64,000 nt of DNA. Source: Bacteroidota bacterium (lineage in GTDB: Bacteria > Bacteroidota > Bacteroidia > AKYH767-A > 2013-40CM-41-45). The DNA is taken from assembly GCA_016711505.1 (NCBI GenBank), contig JADJSV010000009.1, forward strand, positions 130,908-194,907. Direction: 5' to 3'. A program made the translations under genes and the position numbers. The notes below the pieces were generated by a model. The model was not told where the DNA came from. It made no database searches and saw only the letters and a program-made list of their open reading frames with translations. Shown piece after piece: positions 53,530 to 62,769 of the stretch; within the stretch, counting starts at the first letter, position 1; every line of letters starts with the position of its first letter.

Positions 53530-53613
53530 GCCCAGGTGGCGGAATTGGTAGACGCGTCGGTCTCAAAAACCGATGGTAGTAATGCCGTACCGGTTCGATT
53601 CCGGTCCTGAGTA
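53530..53613 (+). tRNA. tRNA-Leu (anticodon CAA)
   Basis: An 84-base tRNA with long variable arm. The acceptor GCCCAGG pairs with CCTGAGT (one mismatch, one G-T). The D-arm is GGCGGAATTGGTAGACGC. The anticodon stem CGGT/ACCG encloses loop CTCAAAA, giving anticodon CAA. A long variable arm (GATGGTAGTAATGCCGT) leads to the T-arm CCGGTTCGATTCCGG with the GTTCGATTC loop. Discriminator A; CCA is not encoded. Its 3' half is overlapped antisense by the recombinase reading frame. Confidence 0.93.
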
Positions 53614-55122
53614 CTGAACCGGACAACTCAAGAAATTCACTGAGTTGTCCGGGTTTTTTTCGCGTAAACCCTTGTCAATGTGGAGATACAGAAGAATTAC
53701 CGAATTTAAATTTGTGGTTCGATATTTACTATTCTCAAAAACGAACTTTTCAGGAAATATCGAACCAAGCAAACGAGTTTTTCTCTCTAATGAAATTTCA
53801 GAATAGTGTTGACTTAGCTTTTTTAATTGAGCGATTCCTTTTTCAATTACAAGATCTGTATCCTTTACATTACTATTTACATCTGTCATTTCGCTTTTGA
53901 CCTCGACCAATTGCACTTCGTATTTAGATTTGAGGTTTTGATATTCCGAAACCGAAATTTGTTTATCGGCGAACATGTCTTGAAGATTTGCCAACCTATT
54001 TTGGAGTGTTACTAATTTTTCGTTCAATGATGATTTCTGTGATGCAGTCTTCTTGGCCTTTTGTCCTAGTGCTTCCTTTAGCATTTCTCGATAAAGTGAA
54101 ATAATATCTTCAGATGGTGTAAAGCAATCTAAAACCGATAGCATTTTTCATTAGCTTCATCAGAACGGAAACGAGTTTTTTTACAAGTGTTGCAGTGATA
54201 ATAAAAATACTGCTTTCCTGATCTGCTTCGCGATGGACTTCCAGTCATTAAGCCTTCACAATTTGAACACTTCAACACTCCTCGCAGTGGAAGCTCATTG
54301 CGCTTTGTGGTGATGATAGGCCTGTTTCTTTTCTTTACATTTCCGTTTAGAATTTCTTGAACTTTGTAGAAAGTTTCTTCGGATATCAGAGGTTCATGAA
54401 TTCCATCAATCAAATATGCAGCTTCTCCATTCTCTGCAGGAAATGGAATTTTCCCCATGTAGACAGGGTTTCTAAGAATTTCCGATAGCATTGACTTTTT
54501 AATTCCCTTGCCTTGCTTTAGTAATTCGATTCCGATTTCAGTTTGAGTTAGACCCTTCACAGTTTCTTCGAATGCATACCTGACACTATCTGCCGATTCA
54601 CTTGGGATTATAATAGGCTTATTGTTTTCATCTCTCACGTTTTTATATCCTCTAGGAGCACAATTTACCCAGCGGCCTTTTTTCCAGGCACCTCTGATAC
54701 CACCCAATACTTTTATAGAACGTCTATCGTTTTCAATTTCAGGTAAAGCAAGATAGAACGCAAGCATAGCTTTGTTCTCCGGAACAGTCATGTCAAGTGG
54801 TTGTTCAATAGCGTATGGTTGAATTCCGAGTTTCTTCAAAATACCAATCATCTCATAAGCCTCTGCAATATTTCTTGAGAAACGATCCCAAGAAGTAAAT
54901 AGTAGCAGATCGATCTTTCCTTTATTCGCTTTAGCAAATTTTAAAAACAATTTAAAGGCCGGTCTGTCGAACGTTTTTGCGCTAAAATCTTCTTTGAAAG
55001 AATGAACAATTGCAATATCATTTCTTTGGCAATGATTAGTGAGACTATCGATCTGCACATCTAAGGAATATCCCTTTGCCTGCTCATCGCTCGATACTCT
55101 CGCCTACAGCTCTTTTCATCAT
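53563..55122 (-). CDS. Large serine recombinase (site-specific integrase), frameshifted
   Basis: The N-terminal resolvase domain has the catalytic Ser in ARVSSDEQAKGYS (shifted frame near 55090) and the SWDRFSRNIAEA region. A recombinase domain follows (APRGYKNV, LTQTEIGIELL, LRNPVYMG), then a zinc ribbon (CSNCEGLM...CNTCKK) and a coiled-coil C-terminus (LNEKLVTLQNRLANLQDM). Breaks near 55095 and 54140 split about 520 residues. Length and domains fit a large serine integrase. The last codons (GPESNRYGITTIGF) are the antisense of tRNA-Leu, with the stop in the anticodon loop, suggesting the gene lies at an integration junction. Confidence 0.85.
53619..53660 (+). terminator. tRNA-Leu terminator
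   Basis: A 12-bp stem CCGGACAACTCA (53619-53630) / TGAGTTGTCCGG (53641-53652) with a 10-base loop precedes TTTTTTT. It is only 5 bases from the tRNA 3' end. The recombinase frame reads through it on the opposite strand (NPDNSVNFLSCPV). Confidence 0.85.
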
Positions 55123-55339
55123 GTTTGATTTTGAATCTTAAGATAATTGCGATTCAAACTTGTTTAGAAACTCAATTGTCAATTTGCCTCTTCATCAGTG
55201 TATTTGTTACCGTTTTTTCTAATAGATTTTTACATTTTTTTTTGTTAACATTTTGCAACATATGCAGTGAATGCCATGCAAGGGATTCATTCTTATTATG
55301 ATTAGAGCCGAGCCAATTGGTCTTTTTAGTTTATCTTTT

Positions 55340-56251
55340 TTACTTTATATAAATTTTTTGATTTCGGTATTTAATAAACGCTTCGTCATAGGCATTTAGT
55401 CCAAGTATTTTTTTTATTTGAATAGCTTTGTCTCCGTTGATATTCAGTTCCTCGGTAACATCAATTACAAGGTCATCTTTTCCTTTTAATCGAATTATTA
55501 TTTCGGTAAAGTTTCGTTCTCTAATTGCCTTGATTATTTTTTGTTCGTCGCTATTCAGTAGCCCCAAGGAAAAACTGTATTTCTCTAAATGAACTTTTTC
55601 AAGTAATTCACCTAGAATCGGATTAAGTAAAATTTGAATATGATCATGGTTGTATGGATTCGTTTCCATTGGCATATTCTGAATAGCGCTATGGAGTAAG
55701 CACGTAAAAATCATTTCATTTTCGCTCTTTGATTTGAATGCAAACAATACTCCTGTCTCATTCATTAAAAGCAAATTAAAGACTGTCGATGCAAAAATTG
55801 TGAAAAGAGGTTTGTCTATAATGGAATTCTCATCAATGTTTTCGCTTAAAAATTGTAAGCCTCTTTTTGCTGAAAGCAATTGTTCTGCACTGTATTGTTT
55901 TGACTCTTCAAAATGTTTGATCATCTCCGGCCAATTTTTTATGGCTTGAATAAATACTTCCGGATTGTAAATCAAATTTTTCATATTAGAAAGTTGTTTG
56001 AATGGTATTCCAAATTGCCGAAGTTTAGAATTAACCTTTACCCAAACATATTCAACAAGGTTAAGCTTGACTCTGTCATTTTCATTTTCTGCCTCAAAAG
56101 GAATCATACCCTTTGATTTCCAATCGAAAAAGGTCCACGAATTGACGCCAGTAGCCGATAAGGGAATCGTCCTTTCCATTATTCTAGGGTAGTGAAACTT
56201 GACTTTTTCGATAAAATCGAGGCCCATTTCGTGAATTAGCTCATTTTCCAT
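55340..56251 (-). CDS. MerR-like helix-turn-helix protein of the integrated region
   Basis: The N-terminal about 90 residues resemble a MerR-type DNA-binding domain: SWTFFDWKSKGMIPF (helix-turn-helix and wing, W-x-x-x-GMIP), RVKLNLVEYVWVKVNSKL and RQFGIPFKQLSNM. The rest (about residues 100-303) is helical with no recognised motif (SAKRGLQFLSENID, KAIRERNFTEIIIRL). Frame intact. It is divergent from the zinc-finger gene across a 45-bp palindrome that is a natural candidate for its operator. Possible role: repressor or excision control of the element. The assignment is a pattern-based inference. Confidence 0.6.
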   Translation of the reverse strand: MENELIHEMGLDFIEKVKFHYPRIMERTIPLSATGVNSWTFFDWKSKGMIPFEAENENDRVKLNLVEYVWVKVNSKLRQFGIPFKQLSNMKNLIYNPEVFIQAIKNWPEMIKHFEESKQYSAEQLLSAKRGLQFLSENIDENSIIDKPLFTIFASTVFNLLLMNETGVLFAFKSKSENEMIFTCLLHSAIQNMPMETNPYNHDHIQILLNPILGELLEKVHLEKYSFSLGLLNSDEQKIIKAIRERNFTEIIIRLKGKDDLVIDVTEELNINGDKAIQIKKILGLNAYDEAFIKYRNQKIYIK

Positions 56252-56268
56252 TATTTTTTATAAATCTT

Positions 56269-56313
56269 ATTTGTGATTACAAATATATAATATATATATT
56301 TGTAATCACAAAT
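56269..56313. promoter_or_regulatory. 45-bp perfect palindrome, dual operator candidate
   Basis: The 21-bp arms 56269-56289 and 56293-56313 are exact inverse complements around a 3-bp ATA centre. Each arm contains a 12-bp near-palindromic site, TTGTGATTACAA (56271-56282) and TTGTAATCACAA (56300-56311), 29 bp apart and each followed by ATATATA. It lies between the divergent starts at 56251 and 56338, so a dimeric regulator could bind both and control both promoters. Confidence 0.7.
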
Positions 56314-56337
56314 ATATAAAAATTAAAATTTAGGCAC

Positions 56338-56724
56338 ATGAACGAAGAAGAATTAAACAAGGTTCCTAGGTCGCATAGGATTTGCCCGGGATGCGGAAAG
56401 GAATTTGTTGCCCACCATAAAAGTCGAGAATACTGCAACGAAGTTTGTTACAACACCCATTACAATTCGAAAATCAGAAACAATCAAATGCACAGACTTC
56501 AGCAGCAGAATTTTTGCATAACAGCTATCAGAACACTGATTGGAGAAAGTAAAAGCGCAATTGTTTCAACTGCGGACCTCGATTCCATTGGCTTCCCCTT
56601 TGACATGTATTCCAATCGAGAAAAACACTCGCCCATAAGCGAAAACCATTACGTCTGGTATGGCCCGTACCGTTTAAACTTAACATTAGATTATCAAATT
56701 CAAATAACACTTAAAAATGCATAA
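56338..56724 (+). CDS. Small zinc-finger protein of the integrated region
   Basis: The 128-residue protein has an N-terminal zinc-finger-like segment ICPGCGKEFVAHHKSREYC followed by NEVCYNTHY: CxxC ... CxxxC with adjacent histidines. The C-terminal part (NHYVWYGPYRLNLTLDY) is beta-rich. I do not recognise the full protein. Frame intact. Its stop overlaps the start of the next small gene by 8 bases, and it lies downstream of the palindrome. A DNA-binding or excision-accessory role is possible but inferred only from context. Confidence 0.6.
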   Translation: MNEEELNKVPRSHRICPGCGKEFVAHHKSREYCNEVCYNTHYNSKIRNNQMHRLQQQNFCITAIRTLIGESKSAIVSTADLDSIGFPFDMYSNREKHSPISENHYVWYGPYRLNLTLDYQIQITLKNA

Positions 56725-56884
56725 CGTTCCAGATCATATCCTCCGCATATTCGGAGGGCCGATACCGCCAGACCCGGTTAAAAAAATTAATCAAATGGTT
56801 GTGGTTGCAGGGTTTAGTATATTAGTGATTGCTGTAATTATAATTTACAATCAATCGAATGAGACTAAAAGAGAGCAAATCTGA
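56717..56884 (+). CDS. 55-residue single-pass membrane protein
   Basis: A 55-codon frame reads MHNVPDHILRIFGGP, a Pro-rich turn (PIPPDPVKK), one hydrophobic helix (MVVVAGFSILVIAVIIIY) and a polar tail (NQSNETKREQI). It overlaps the zinc-finger gene by 8 bases, implying translational coupling. Function unknown. It is below usual gene-size cut-offs. Confidence 0.6.
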   Translation: MHNVPDHILRIFGGPIPPDPVKKINQMVVVAGFSILVIAVIIIYNQSNETKREQI

Positions 56885-56924
56885 ATATAGCCAGCAGATT
56901 GCAACAGAATCTTAAATCCATTTC

Positions 56925-58499
56925 CTAATATTTAATAATTTTTTTGGTAAAATTAAATTTTCCTTTCGATATTTTAACAAAGTAGATTCCACTCGGGAAA
57001 TCTACAATATTTAGTGATTTTTCTTGAAGGGCTGTTGCAAAATATTTATAAAACAATTTTCCGTAAACATCAGTTATAGAAATAGAGACTTCATTCTCAG
57101 AAATACCCAAATCAATCGTTATGTTTTCGCTTGTCGGATTTGGAAAAACTGAAATTAAATCAATCTTCATTATTCCGTGAATTTCTGTGGACAGATTATT
57201 CCCATACTTTACAACACATAAATTAGAAGTATTAGAAACTTGATCATAGTTTGATTGTCCTGCAACATAGAAATTATTACTATTATCTAGCGCCATTGCA
57301 TAAGGTGATTCTCCTAAAGTATTTGAAATAAGATATTCATCATTCCAGATTTCAGTCAATGAACTATCAATTTTATATGTTACAAAATCGTAAACCGAAG
57401 TATTAGAAAACCCAATGCCTGATAAGTATATATTACTTGAATCATCAATGACAATGTCGGATAGATTGAACATACTATAATTTGGCAGAGAAAAATTTCT
57501 TGAATTAATTAAATTCCCGGCCGAGTCAAGTTTTAATATTCCGAAGATATCTCCTGATAAAAGAATGCCATTATTAAAATAAATATTATCATTACTGTCA
57601 ATCACAAATTTTCTAGACCCTGACCCTTCAAAAGAGTTTCTCCAAATTTCATTTCCAAAAGTATCAAATTTTGCAATAAATGAATTACGATTAATAACTG
57701 TATCTTGTATGAAAGCAGATACTAAAATATTTTCCTTTGAATCCAATTTAATATCCCAAGGAGCATCAAAATCATGGAGTGTTCCATCAATTGTGCGATA
57801 CCAAATTATATTGCCACTCTCATCATAGCAAATAAGAATAATATCTTCATTATTCGATCCTATGACCTGACCATATCCGATGCAATAAACTCTTCCATTA
57901 TTACCAGCAATTACTTTCTGAGCAAACGATCTACTTATATTTAAACCTGAATCACTTTTAATCCAAATTAGATTTCCAAGTGAATCCGTTTTAATTAAAT
58001 TAATATGAGATACTGATAAGGAATCATAATAATTTCCAATGTTAAATAAAAATCCATTGGTGGATCTATCGATTTGAACATTGAAAATTTGTGCCGAATC
58101 TCCTCGATAATAGGTTTTACGCCATAAAAGAAACCCACTAGTATCAAATGCTTCAAGATAAGTATTTGGCAAAGAATTGAGATATTGTCCCGATGAAAAT
58201 ATAGTAGATTTACTATCGTATATCAGATTACCAGTAGTCCTATCACCTGAGGAAGTCGTATCAAGAAATAGCAAACTCCCGCTGTTATTCATTTTAATAA
58301 ATATTGGAAGCATTGAAGTGCCATTAGAAATAATTCCACTGATGTAAACATTGTCATGATGGTCGCATACTACACCATGGCCATATCCATAATTAATTCC
58401 ACTGGGATTAAAATCATATACCCATTCACGAAGTATTTGAGAATTAGATTGCTTCAAGAAAGCGAAACCAAAAAAGAGAAATAATATAATTTTTTTCAT
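56925..58499 (-). CDS. Beta-propeller surface protein with T9SS type A sorting domain
   Basis: The 524-residue protein has a signal peptide (LFLFFGFAFLKQSNSQ). Propeller-like repeats of the SBBP type follow, with strands such as CDHHDNVYISGI, LDSKENILVSAF, IDSNDNIYFNNG, IDDSSNIYLSGIG and LDNSNNFYVAGQS. The sorting domain ISVFPNPTSENITID, ISITDVYGKLFYKYF, IVDFPSGIYFVKIS, KKIIKY marks outer-membrane secretion by T9SS. Frame intact. Role unknown. It converges on the small-gene pair. Confidence 0.85.
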   Translation of the reverse strand: MKKIILFLFFGFAFLKQSNSQILREWVYDFNPSGINYGYGHGVVCDHHDNVYISGIISNGTSMLPIFIKMNNSGSLLFLDTTSSGDRTTGNLIYDSKSTIFSSGQYLNSLPNTYLEAFDTSGFLLWRKTYYRGDSAQIFNVQIDRSTNGFLFNIGNYYDSLSVSHINLIKTDSLGNLIWIKSDSGLNISRSFAQKVIAGNNGRVYCIGYGQVIGSNNEDIILICYDESGNIIWYRTIDGTLHDFDAPWDIKLDSKENILVSAFIQDTVINRNSFIAKFDTFGNEIWRNSFEGSGSRKFVIDSNDNIYFNNGILLSGDIFGILKLDSAGNLINSRNFSLPNYSMFNLSDIVIDDSSNIYLSGIGFSNTSVYDFVTYKIDSSLTEIWNDEYLISNTLGESPYAMALDNSNNFYVAGQSNYDQVSNTSNLCVVKYGNNLSTEIHGIMKIDLISVFPNPTSENITIDLGISENEVSISITDVYGKLFYKYFATALQEKSLNIVDFPSGIYFVKISKGKFNFTKKIIKY

Positions 58500-58826
58500 T
58501 TACTAGGTTTTAAATTAGCAACATCAACTTAAAGTGTATTTGTTTGTTCTTTAAAAATTACAATAAGCTAATGTATAATAAATCTCCGGAAATCTTATTT
58601 CCGCTTTAGAATTTCTCTTTGCTGTTGCAACATCTAATTCCCAATATTCTCCCTGTGCTTTACCAATAAACACTTTTCGCAAAACAGAAACTATGCTTTC
58701 CCATATTTTTTTCCGCCTTTTTCGAAATTTCCGAAAAATATTTTTACAAAATTGAGTTCGGAAAAATTGAAAATTCCGGAGTAAACCAAATTATTTGACG
58801 TCAATTAAAGTTCATTCTGTAAACAA

Positions 58827-58874
58827 CCGTTTACAACAGTAATCCTCCGTTTACGTCCGTAGTTGTCCGTTTAC
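58827..58874 (+). repeat. Three CCGTTTAC sites at exact 20-bp spacing
   Basis: CCGTTTAC occurs at 58827, 58847 and 58867, each start exactly 20 bp apart. The flanking bases are only partly conserved (ACAACAGTAATCCT against GTCCGTAGTTGT). A GTAAAC copy at 58819-58824 forms an inverted pair with the first site (GTAAAC-AACC-GTTTAC). Such phased short repeats occur as iterons or cooperative protein-binding sites. Confidence 0.55.
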
Positions 58875-59005
58875 GGGCGTTTTCACGAACCTTTTCCATG
58901 ATAATTTCAGCAGAAATAGAAATAAATGATGGTCAATGATCGAGAAAATGCTTTAATTAAATCGACATAATAGAAAACGTGTCTTGCGTGGGTTTTACTT
59001 GAATT

Positions 59006-59088
59006 CCGCAAAAAAAGTAAATTCCGCAAATTTAAAAGTAAAATAGAGCCGTTTTAATTTCAAAAACGACGTTTTACTTTTTTTGCGG
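59006..59088. repeat. Perfect 16-bp inverted repeat with 51-base loop
   Basis: CCGCAAAAAAAGTAAA (59006-59021) pairs with TTTACTTTTTTTGCGG (59073-59088). Inside the loop AAAAGTAAAA and CCGTTTTA/CAAAAACG offer alternative pairings. It could form a cruciform or an RNA stem. It does not resemble a standard terminator because the loop is large. Confidence 0.55.
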
Positions 59089-59275
59089 GAAAAGATTTTT
59101 TTACGGCTTTTACTTAGATTTTTATACAAAAAAACAACGATTGGTTGTGGGTTTAAGATTTTGAAAATCTGAATTTCGTTTTTCACATAAGGCTGTTATT
59201 ATAAGGAAATCTAAGCGCGCACTACTTGACTTTAAATTGAATACTAAAATTGCTTTTCTCATATAAATATGCGTG

Positions 59276-59305
59276 TTGAAGACGTGGAATATTTCATTAT
59301 GTTTG
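59276..59305 (+). promoter_or_regulatory. Promoter of the LamG surface-protein gene
   Basis: TTG (59276-59278), a 19-base gap and TATGTTTG (59298-59305) match the Bacteroidota -33/-7 promoter layout. The predicted start is about 25 bases before the ATG. The leader ends AAAAACCACACGCT. Confidence 0.55.
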
Positions 59306-59334
59306 AGAACACACTAATTTAAAAACCACACGCT

Positions 59335-61040
59335 ATGAAAACAATTACTCTGTTTTTTACAATTTTGATTTCATCACTTGTTTCTATTTCGCAAACACCT
59401 ATTAATGGCCTAATTGGTTATTGGCCATTCACCGGCAACTCGAATGATTTTTCCGGTAATAATTTTAACGGGACCGTAAATGGTGCAACACTTACCACTG
59501 ATCGATTTGGCCAAATAAATAGCGCATATGAATTTAATGGATCATCAAATATCCAAATAAGTAATTTTACTGATACAAGTCAAACCTTTACAATAAACCT
59601 TTGGTTTGACGCATATACAAACGGTGATCCCGGTACATGGGAGTTCTTGCATCGAAGCGATAGCATAAGCAGATTTAATGCTGCTTGGAATGTGTCATGG
59701 GGTAGACAAAACAATTCAAATTACTTACATTCCATTCTTTATACAACAACCGGAGATCTAGTTAATTTATCTGATTCCAATATGACACTAAATTCTTGGT
59801 ACATGGCCACAATCACAAACGATGGTGACATGAAAAGAATATACGTAAATGGAATTTTAATTGATTCTTTAGCGACCACTGGTACTACTATTGATTATAC
59901 TAATAAAAACCTAATATCAATTGGTTTTGATTCTCAAATCAATTGGTTCACGGGAAAAATTGATGACATTCGAATTTATGATCGAAGTCTTTCAGATGCT
60001 GAGGTAACTTTATTATATAATGAAACACCAAACAGCTACTCATGTATTATTGGATCGTTGCCTGTGAGTATATTCCAAGGACTTATAGCATGGTATCCTT
60101 TCTGTGGTGATGCTCATGATGAAACCGAACATGGCCACAATGGAATTTTAAACGGAGCAACACTCTCGACGGATAGATTCGGAAATCTTAATAGCGCATA
60201 TTCTTATGATGGATTAAATGATAGTATTGCGATCCCTAATGCACCGGAATTGAACATTCAAAACGGTCAATCATTTTCTGTAGCACTATGGATGAAATCG
60301 GATACCTTAAATAGTGCAAAATATTTTTTATCAAAATATTCAGGTGTAATGGGCCAAAGCGAAGCGTATGCATTCGGAACTCAAGATGTTCCTAATCCGG
60401 GAGGTTTGTACTCCTATTTCGAGCATTCCGGTGGAAATATAGAAGTTCGCGGTATAACTCAAGTTGCTGATACAAACTGGCACCAATTTGCATACGTCTT
60501 CCATTCAGGCGTAGGAATTACAACATATATCGATGGACAAATTGATACAATGATTCAATCCTCATTTGCAGGAAGCATCACAAATAATTTAGACCTTACA
60601 ATAGGTGCTGGAGGGTTATCGCAATTTTTCAAAGGAAAATTAGACGATGTTAGAATTTATAATCGCGCACTTGACAGCACAGAGGTAACAGCTTTGTACA
60701 ACGAAAACATTTGTTTCCAAACAGTAACTGTAACGGACACACTTATAATAAATGCCAACTTAACCGGTTTTAATCCTGTGACCTACCAAAATAGCATTAA
60801 AATATATCCCAATCCCGCATACGATCATATAACGATCGATAACGGAAGTAATTACTCAACACTTGCCGGATATACTTTACGTATCGATAATTCACTCAGC
60901 CAAACAGTCTATTCTACTATCGTTAACCAACAGATTTACAGTATTGACTTAAACTCTTGGACAGGCAACGGGATTTATTTCGTTATCTTATAAATTCTAC
61001 TGGGCACTTGGTTGATGTTAAGAAAATTGTGATTCAATGA
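59335..61040 (+). CDS. Double LamG (concanavalin A-like) surface protein with T9SS sorting domain
   Basis: After a signal peptide (TLFFTILISSLVSISQ) come two LamG/pentraxin-type units, each starting G-L-x-x-W/Y-P-F (NGLIGYWPFTGNSND; QGLIAWYPFCGDAHD). Each ends with the DDxRIYxRxLxxxEVxxLYNE signature (IDDIRIYDRSLSDAEVTLL; LDDVRIYNRALDSTEVTAL). A T9SS sorting domain follows (IKIYPNPAYDHITID, GNGIYFVIL). The main frame stops at 60993, while a shifted frame continues NSTGHLVDVKKIVIQ to 61040, the expected end of the sorting domain. LamG units usually bind carbohydrate or protein. Preceded by a good promoter. Confidence 0.87.
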
Positions 61041-61113
61041 AAAGTAAACCATTCTAGATATATTCCAGAGTCCAAAGATTAAGACAGCCAAAAATTGTCA
61101 ATTAAAAGCGAAA

Positions 61114-61638
61114 ATGCAACTTACAAGAATATTAAAAGCATTTCTGTTTTTGTACTGGTAATCTTCACCTCTTTTTGCCACCCCCAAACTAATTCCCACC
61201 ATGTCAAAGTAAATGGATATTACAAGAAAGATGGAACTTATGTTCAACCATATTTTAGAACAGCACCGAACTCCACAAAAGCAGATAACTTCTCGACAAG
61301 GGAACGTCAATCCATATACAGGAAAACCGGGTTGGATTAAACCTAACAATTCTTATAATACGTTTTATTACAGCACCTACACTTATAACCCAAAAGTTAA
61401 TGCAAACAATGATGAAATAAATACATCGCTCCCATTAAAATATAAAAATAGGACATATATTCAAGATGAACATAATACATACAGCTGCTATCTAACCGTA
61501 TTTGACGAAAGAACTTTTAATGTATTTGATATGAATGACAATTTAATTCTATATTTAGTAATCAATCATAGGGGAGATTGGAGAATCTTTGATAACAATT
61601 GGATTTACATTAAAACAATTTTTGTAACAACTGAATGA
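61114..61638 (+). CDS. Small exported protein of the GNVNPYTGKxG type, frameshifted
   Basis: Signal-like N-terminus (MQLTRILKAFLFL by one frame, VLVIFTSFCHPQ by the next). Then HHVKVNGYYKKDGTYVQPYF and RTAPNSTKADNFSTRGNVNP, followed by YTGKPGWIKPN. The NGxYVxPxxRTxPNxTKxDNFSTxGNxNPYTGKxG pattern recurs in small secreted proteins of Bacteroidota and Proteobacteria. Breaks lie near 61155 and 61303. The C-terminal half (YKNRTYIQDEHNTYSCYLTV, DMNDNLILYLV) is unrecognised. About 175 residues. The stop overlaps the next gene's start (ATGATG). Confidence 0.6.
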
Positions 61639-62725
61639 TGAAAACAAACTGTCTACTTACATTTTTTCATTTTTATTGTAGTCTTTTGTATGCACAAACT
61701 GATTATGAAAGTCCATTTGGATTTACACTTAAGTTCGATAAAACATGGAAGCGATTGCCCAGGGAGATCTTAGAACAACGAATGTCAGATGTCAAAGACT
61801 ATCTAAATTACAAAAAAGAAATTCGGTTTGACGCTTGCTACCAAAAAATCGGAAATGCTAATATGGACTATCCCTATATTCTGTTCAAAAACCTACCAGC
61901 TACAACAAAAAACCAAGACGAAATAAAATTAATTCAAAATAGTTTCTTAAACAATTCAAATTTCGATAGCAACATTAGTAATATCGTCAATGGCAAAGTT
62001 AGTGTTGATATAAAAATAGGCACCAATTATTATGATGCCCAAAACAACATTCTTATTTATACTTATGACATGGGTATAAGTATAAAGGCAATTTAGTTAG
62101 CTTATTTGCATTTTATATAGGGAAAAACGCCAGTATTGCAATATATTACTACTCATATAAAGACAATTCAAGTATGATAAAGAATTTCTAGACATTATTT
62201 ATTCTATCAAGGATAAAGGTATGAAAACAGAATTGTCTGGCTTTGTTAACAAACATGACATAGCGGCTAATTACTATAATGAGGGCAAATTAAAATCTGC
62301 AAGTGGAAACAGAAAAGAAGCGATTAGCATGTACACAAAGGCTATTGAAAATTATCCGATTGAAGATTCTTATTCCAAATCAGAAGCATATTATAATAGG
62401 GGCCTAAATAAAAGATATTTAAATGACCTTAAGGGAGCAATTGGTGATTATACAGAAGCTATAAAATTAAGGCCAGACTATTACAAGGCATATAATAACA
62501 GAGGTTATGCCAAGATAATTCTTGAAGATTTTCCTGGTGCAATTGCCGACTTTACCATGACGATTAAATATGACAATTATAATACTGAATTTACAAATAT
62601 AGCTATGGGAAACAGAGGTATTGCAAAAAATAAAAAGTGGCCAGAATGGCTGCGCGGATATTAAAAAGGCAATAGAATTAGGAAACACAAAGCTTTACGA
62701 TATTTTCAGTGAAAATTGTAAATAA
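61635..62725 (+). CDS. Exported TPR-repeat protein, frameshifted
   Basis: From 61635 a signal peptide (CLLTFFHFYCSLLYAQ) is followed by an unrecognised domain (FGFTLKFDKTWKRLPREILE). Breaks near 62080 and 62172 lead to a C-terminal region with three or four TPR units: AISMYTKAIENYP, SEAYYNRGLNKRYLNDLKGAIGDYTEAIKLRP in function, and YKAYNNRGYAKIILEDFPGAI. A last break near 62638 leads to SGQNGCADIKKAIELGNTK and the stop at 62725. About 363 residues. The first 153 codons alone would be a separate small ORF. TPRs here probably mediate protein-protein contact in the periplasm. Confidence 0.7.
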
Positions 62726-62769
62726 GGAAAGTTAAATTATATATATTTCACAATTTAAAAAGCAAACCT

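Larger units (their letters stand above)
58500..59275. other. About 780-base intergenic region with repeats
   Basis: No supported gene. It contains three phased CCGTTTAC sites (58827-58874) and a long inverted repeat (59006-59088), listed separately. A 63-codon minus-strand frame at 58995-59186 simply follows the repeat and is Lys/Phe-rich. The rest is AT-rich. The two divergent flanking genes both encode T9SS proteins. Confidence 0.4.

Noticed and set aside
58995..59186. 63-codon Lys/Phe-rich ORF
   Set aside because: It follows the inverted repeat and has no domain or ribosome-binding site.
7828..62725. Programmed ribosomal frameshifting as an explanation of the split genes
   Set aside because: Breaks occur in many unrelated families, at different positions, in both directions and at ordinary homopolymers without shared slippery sites.
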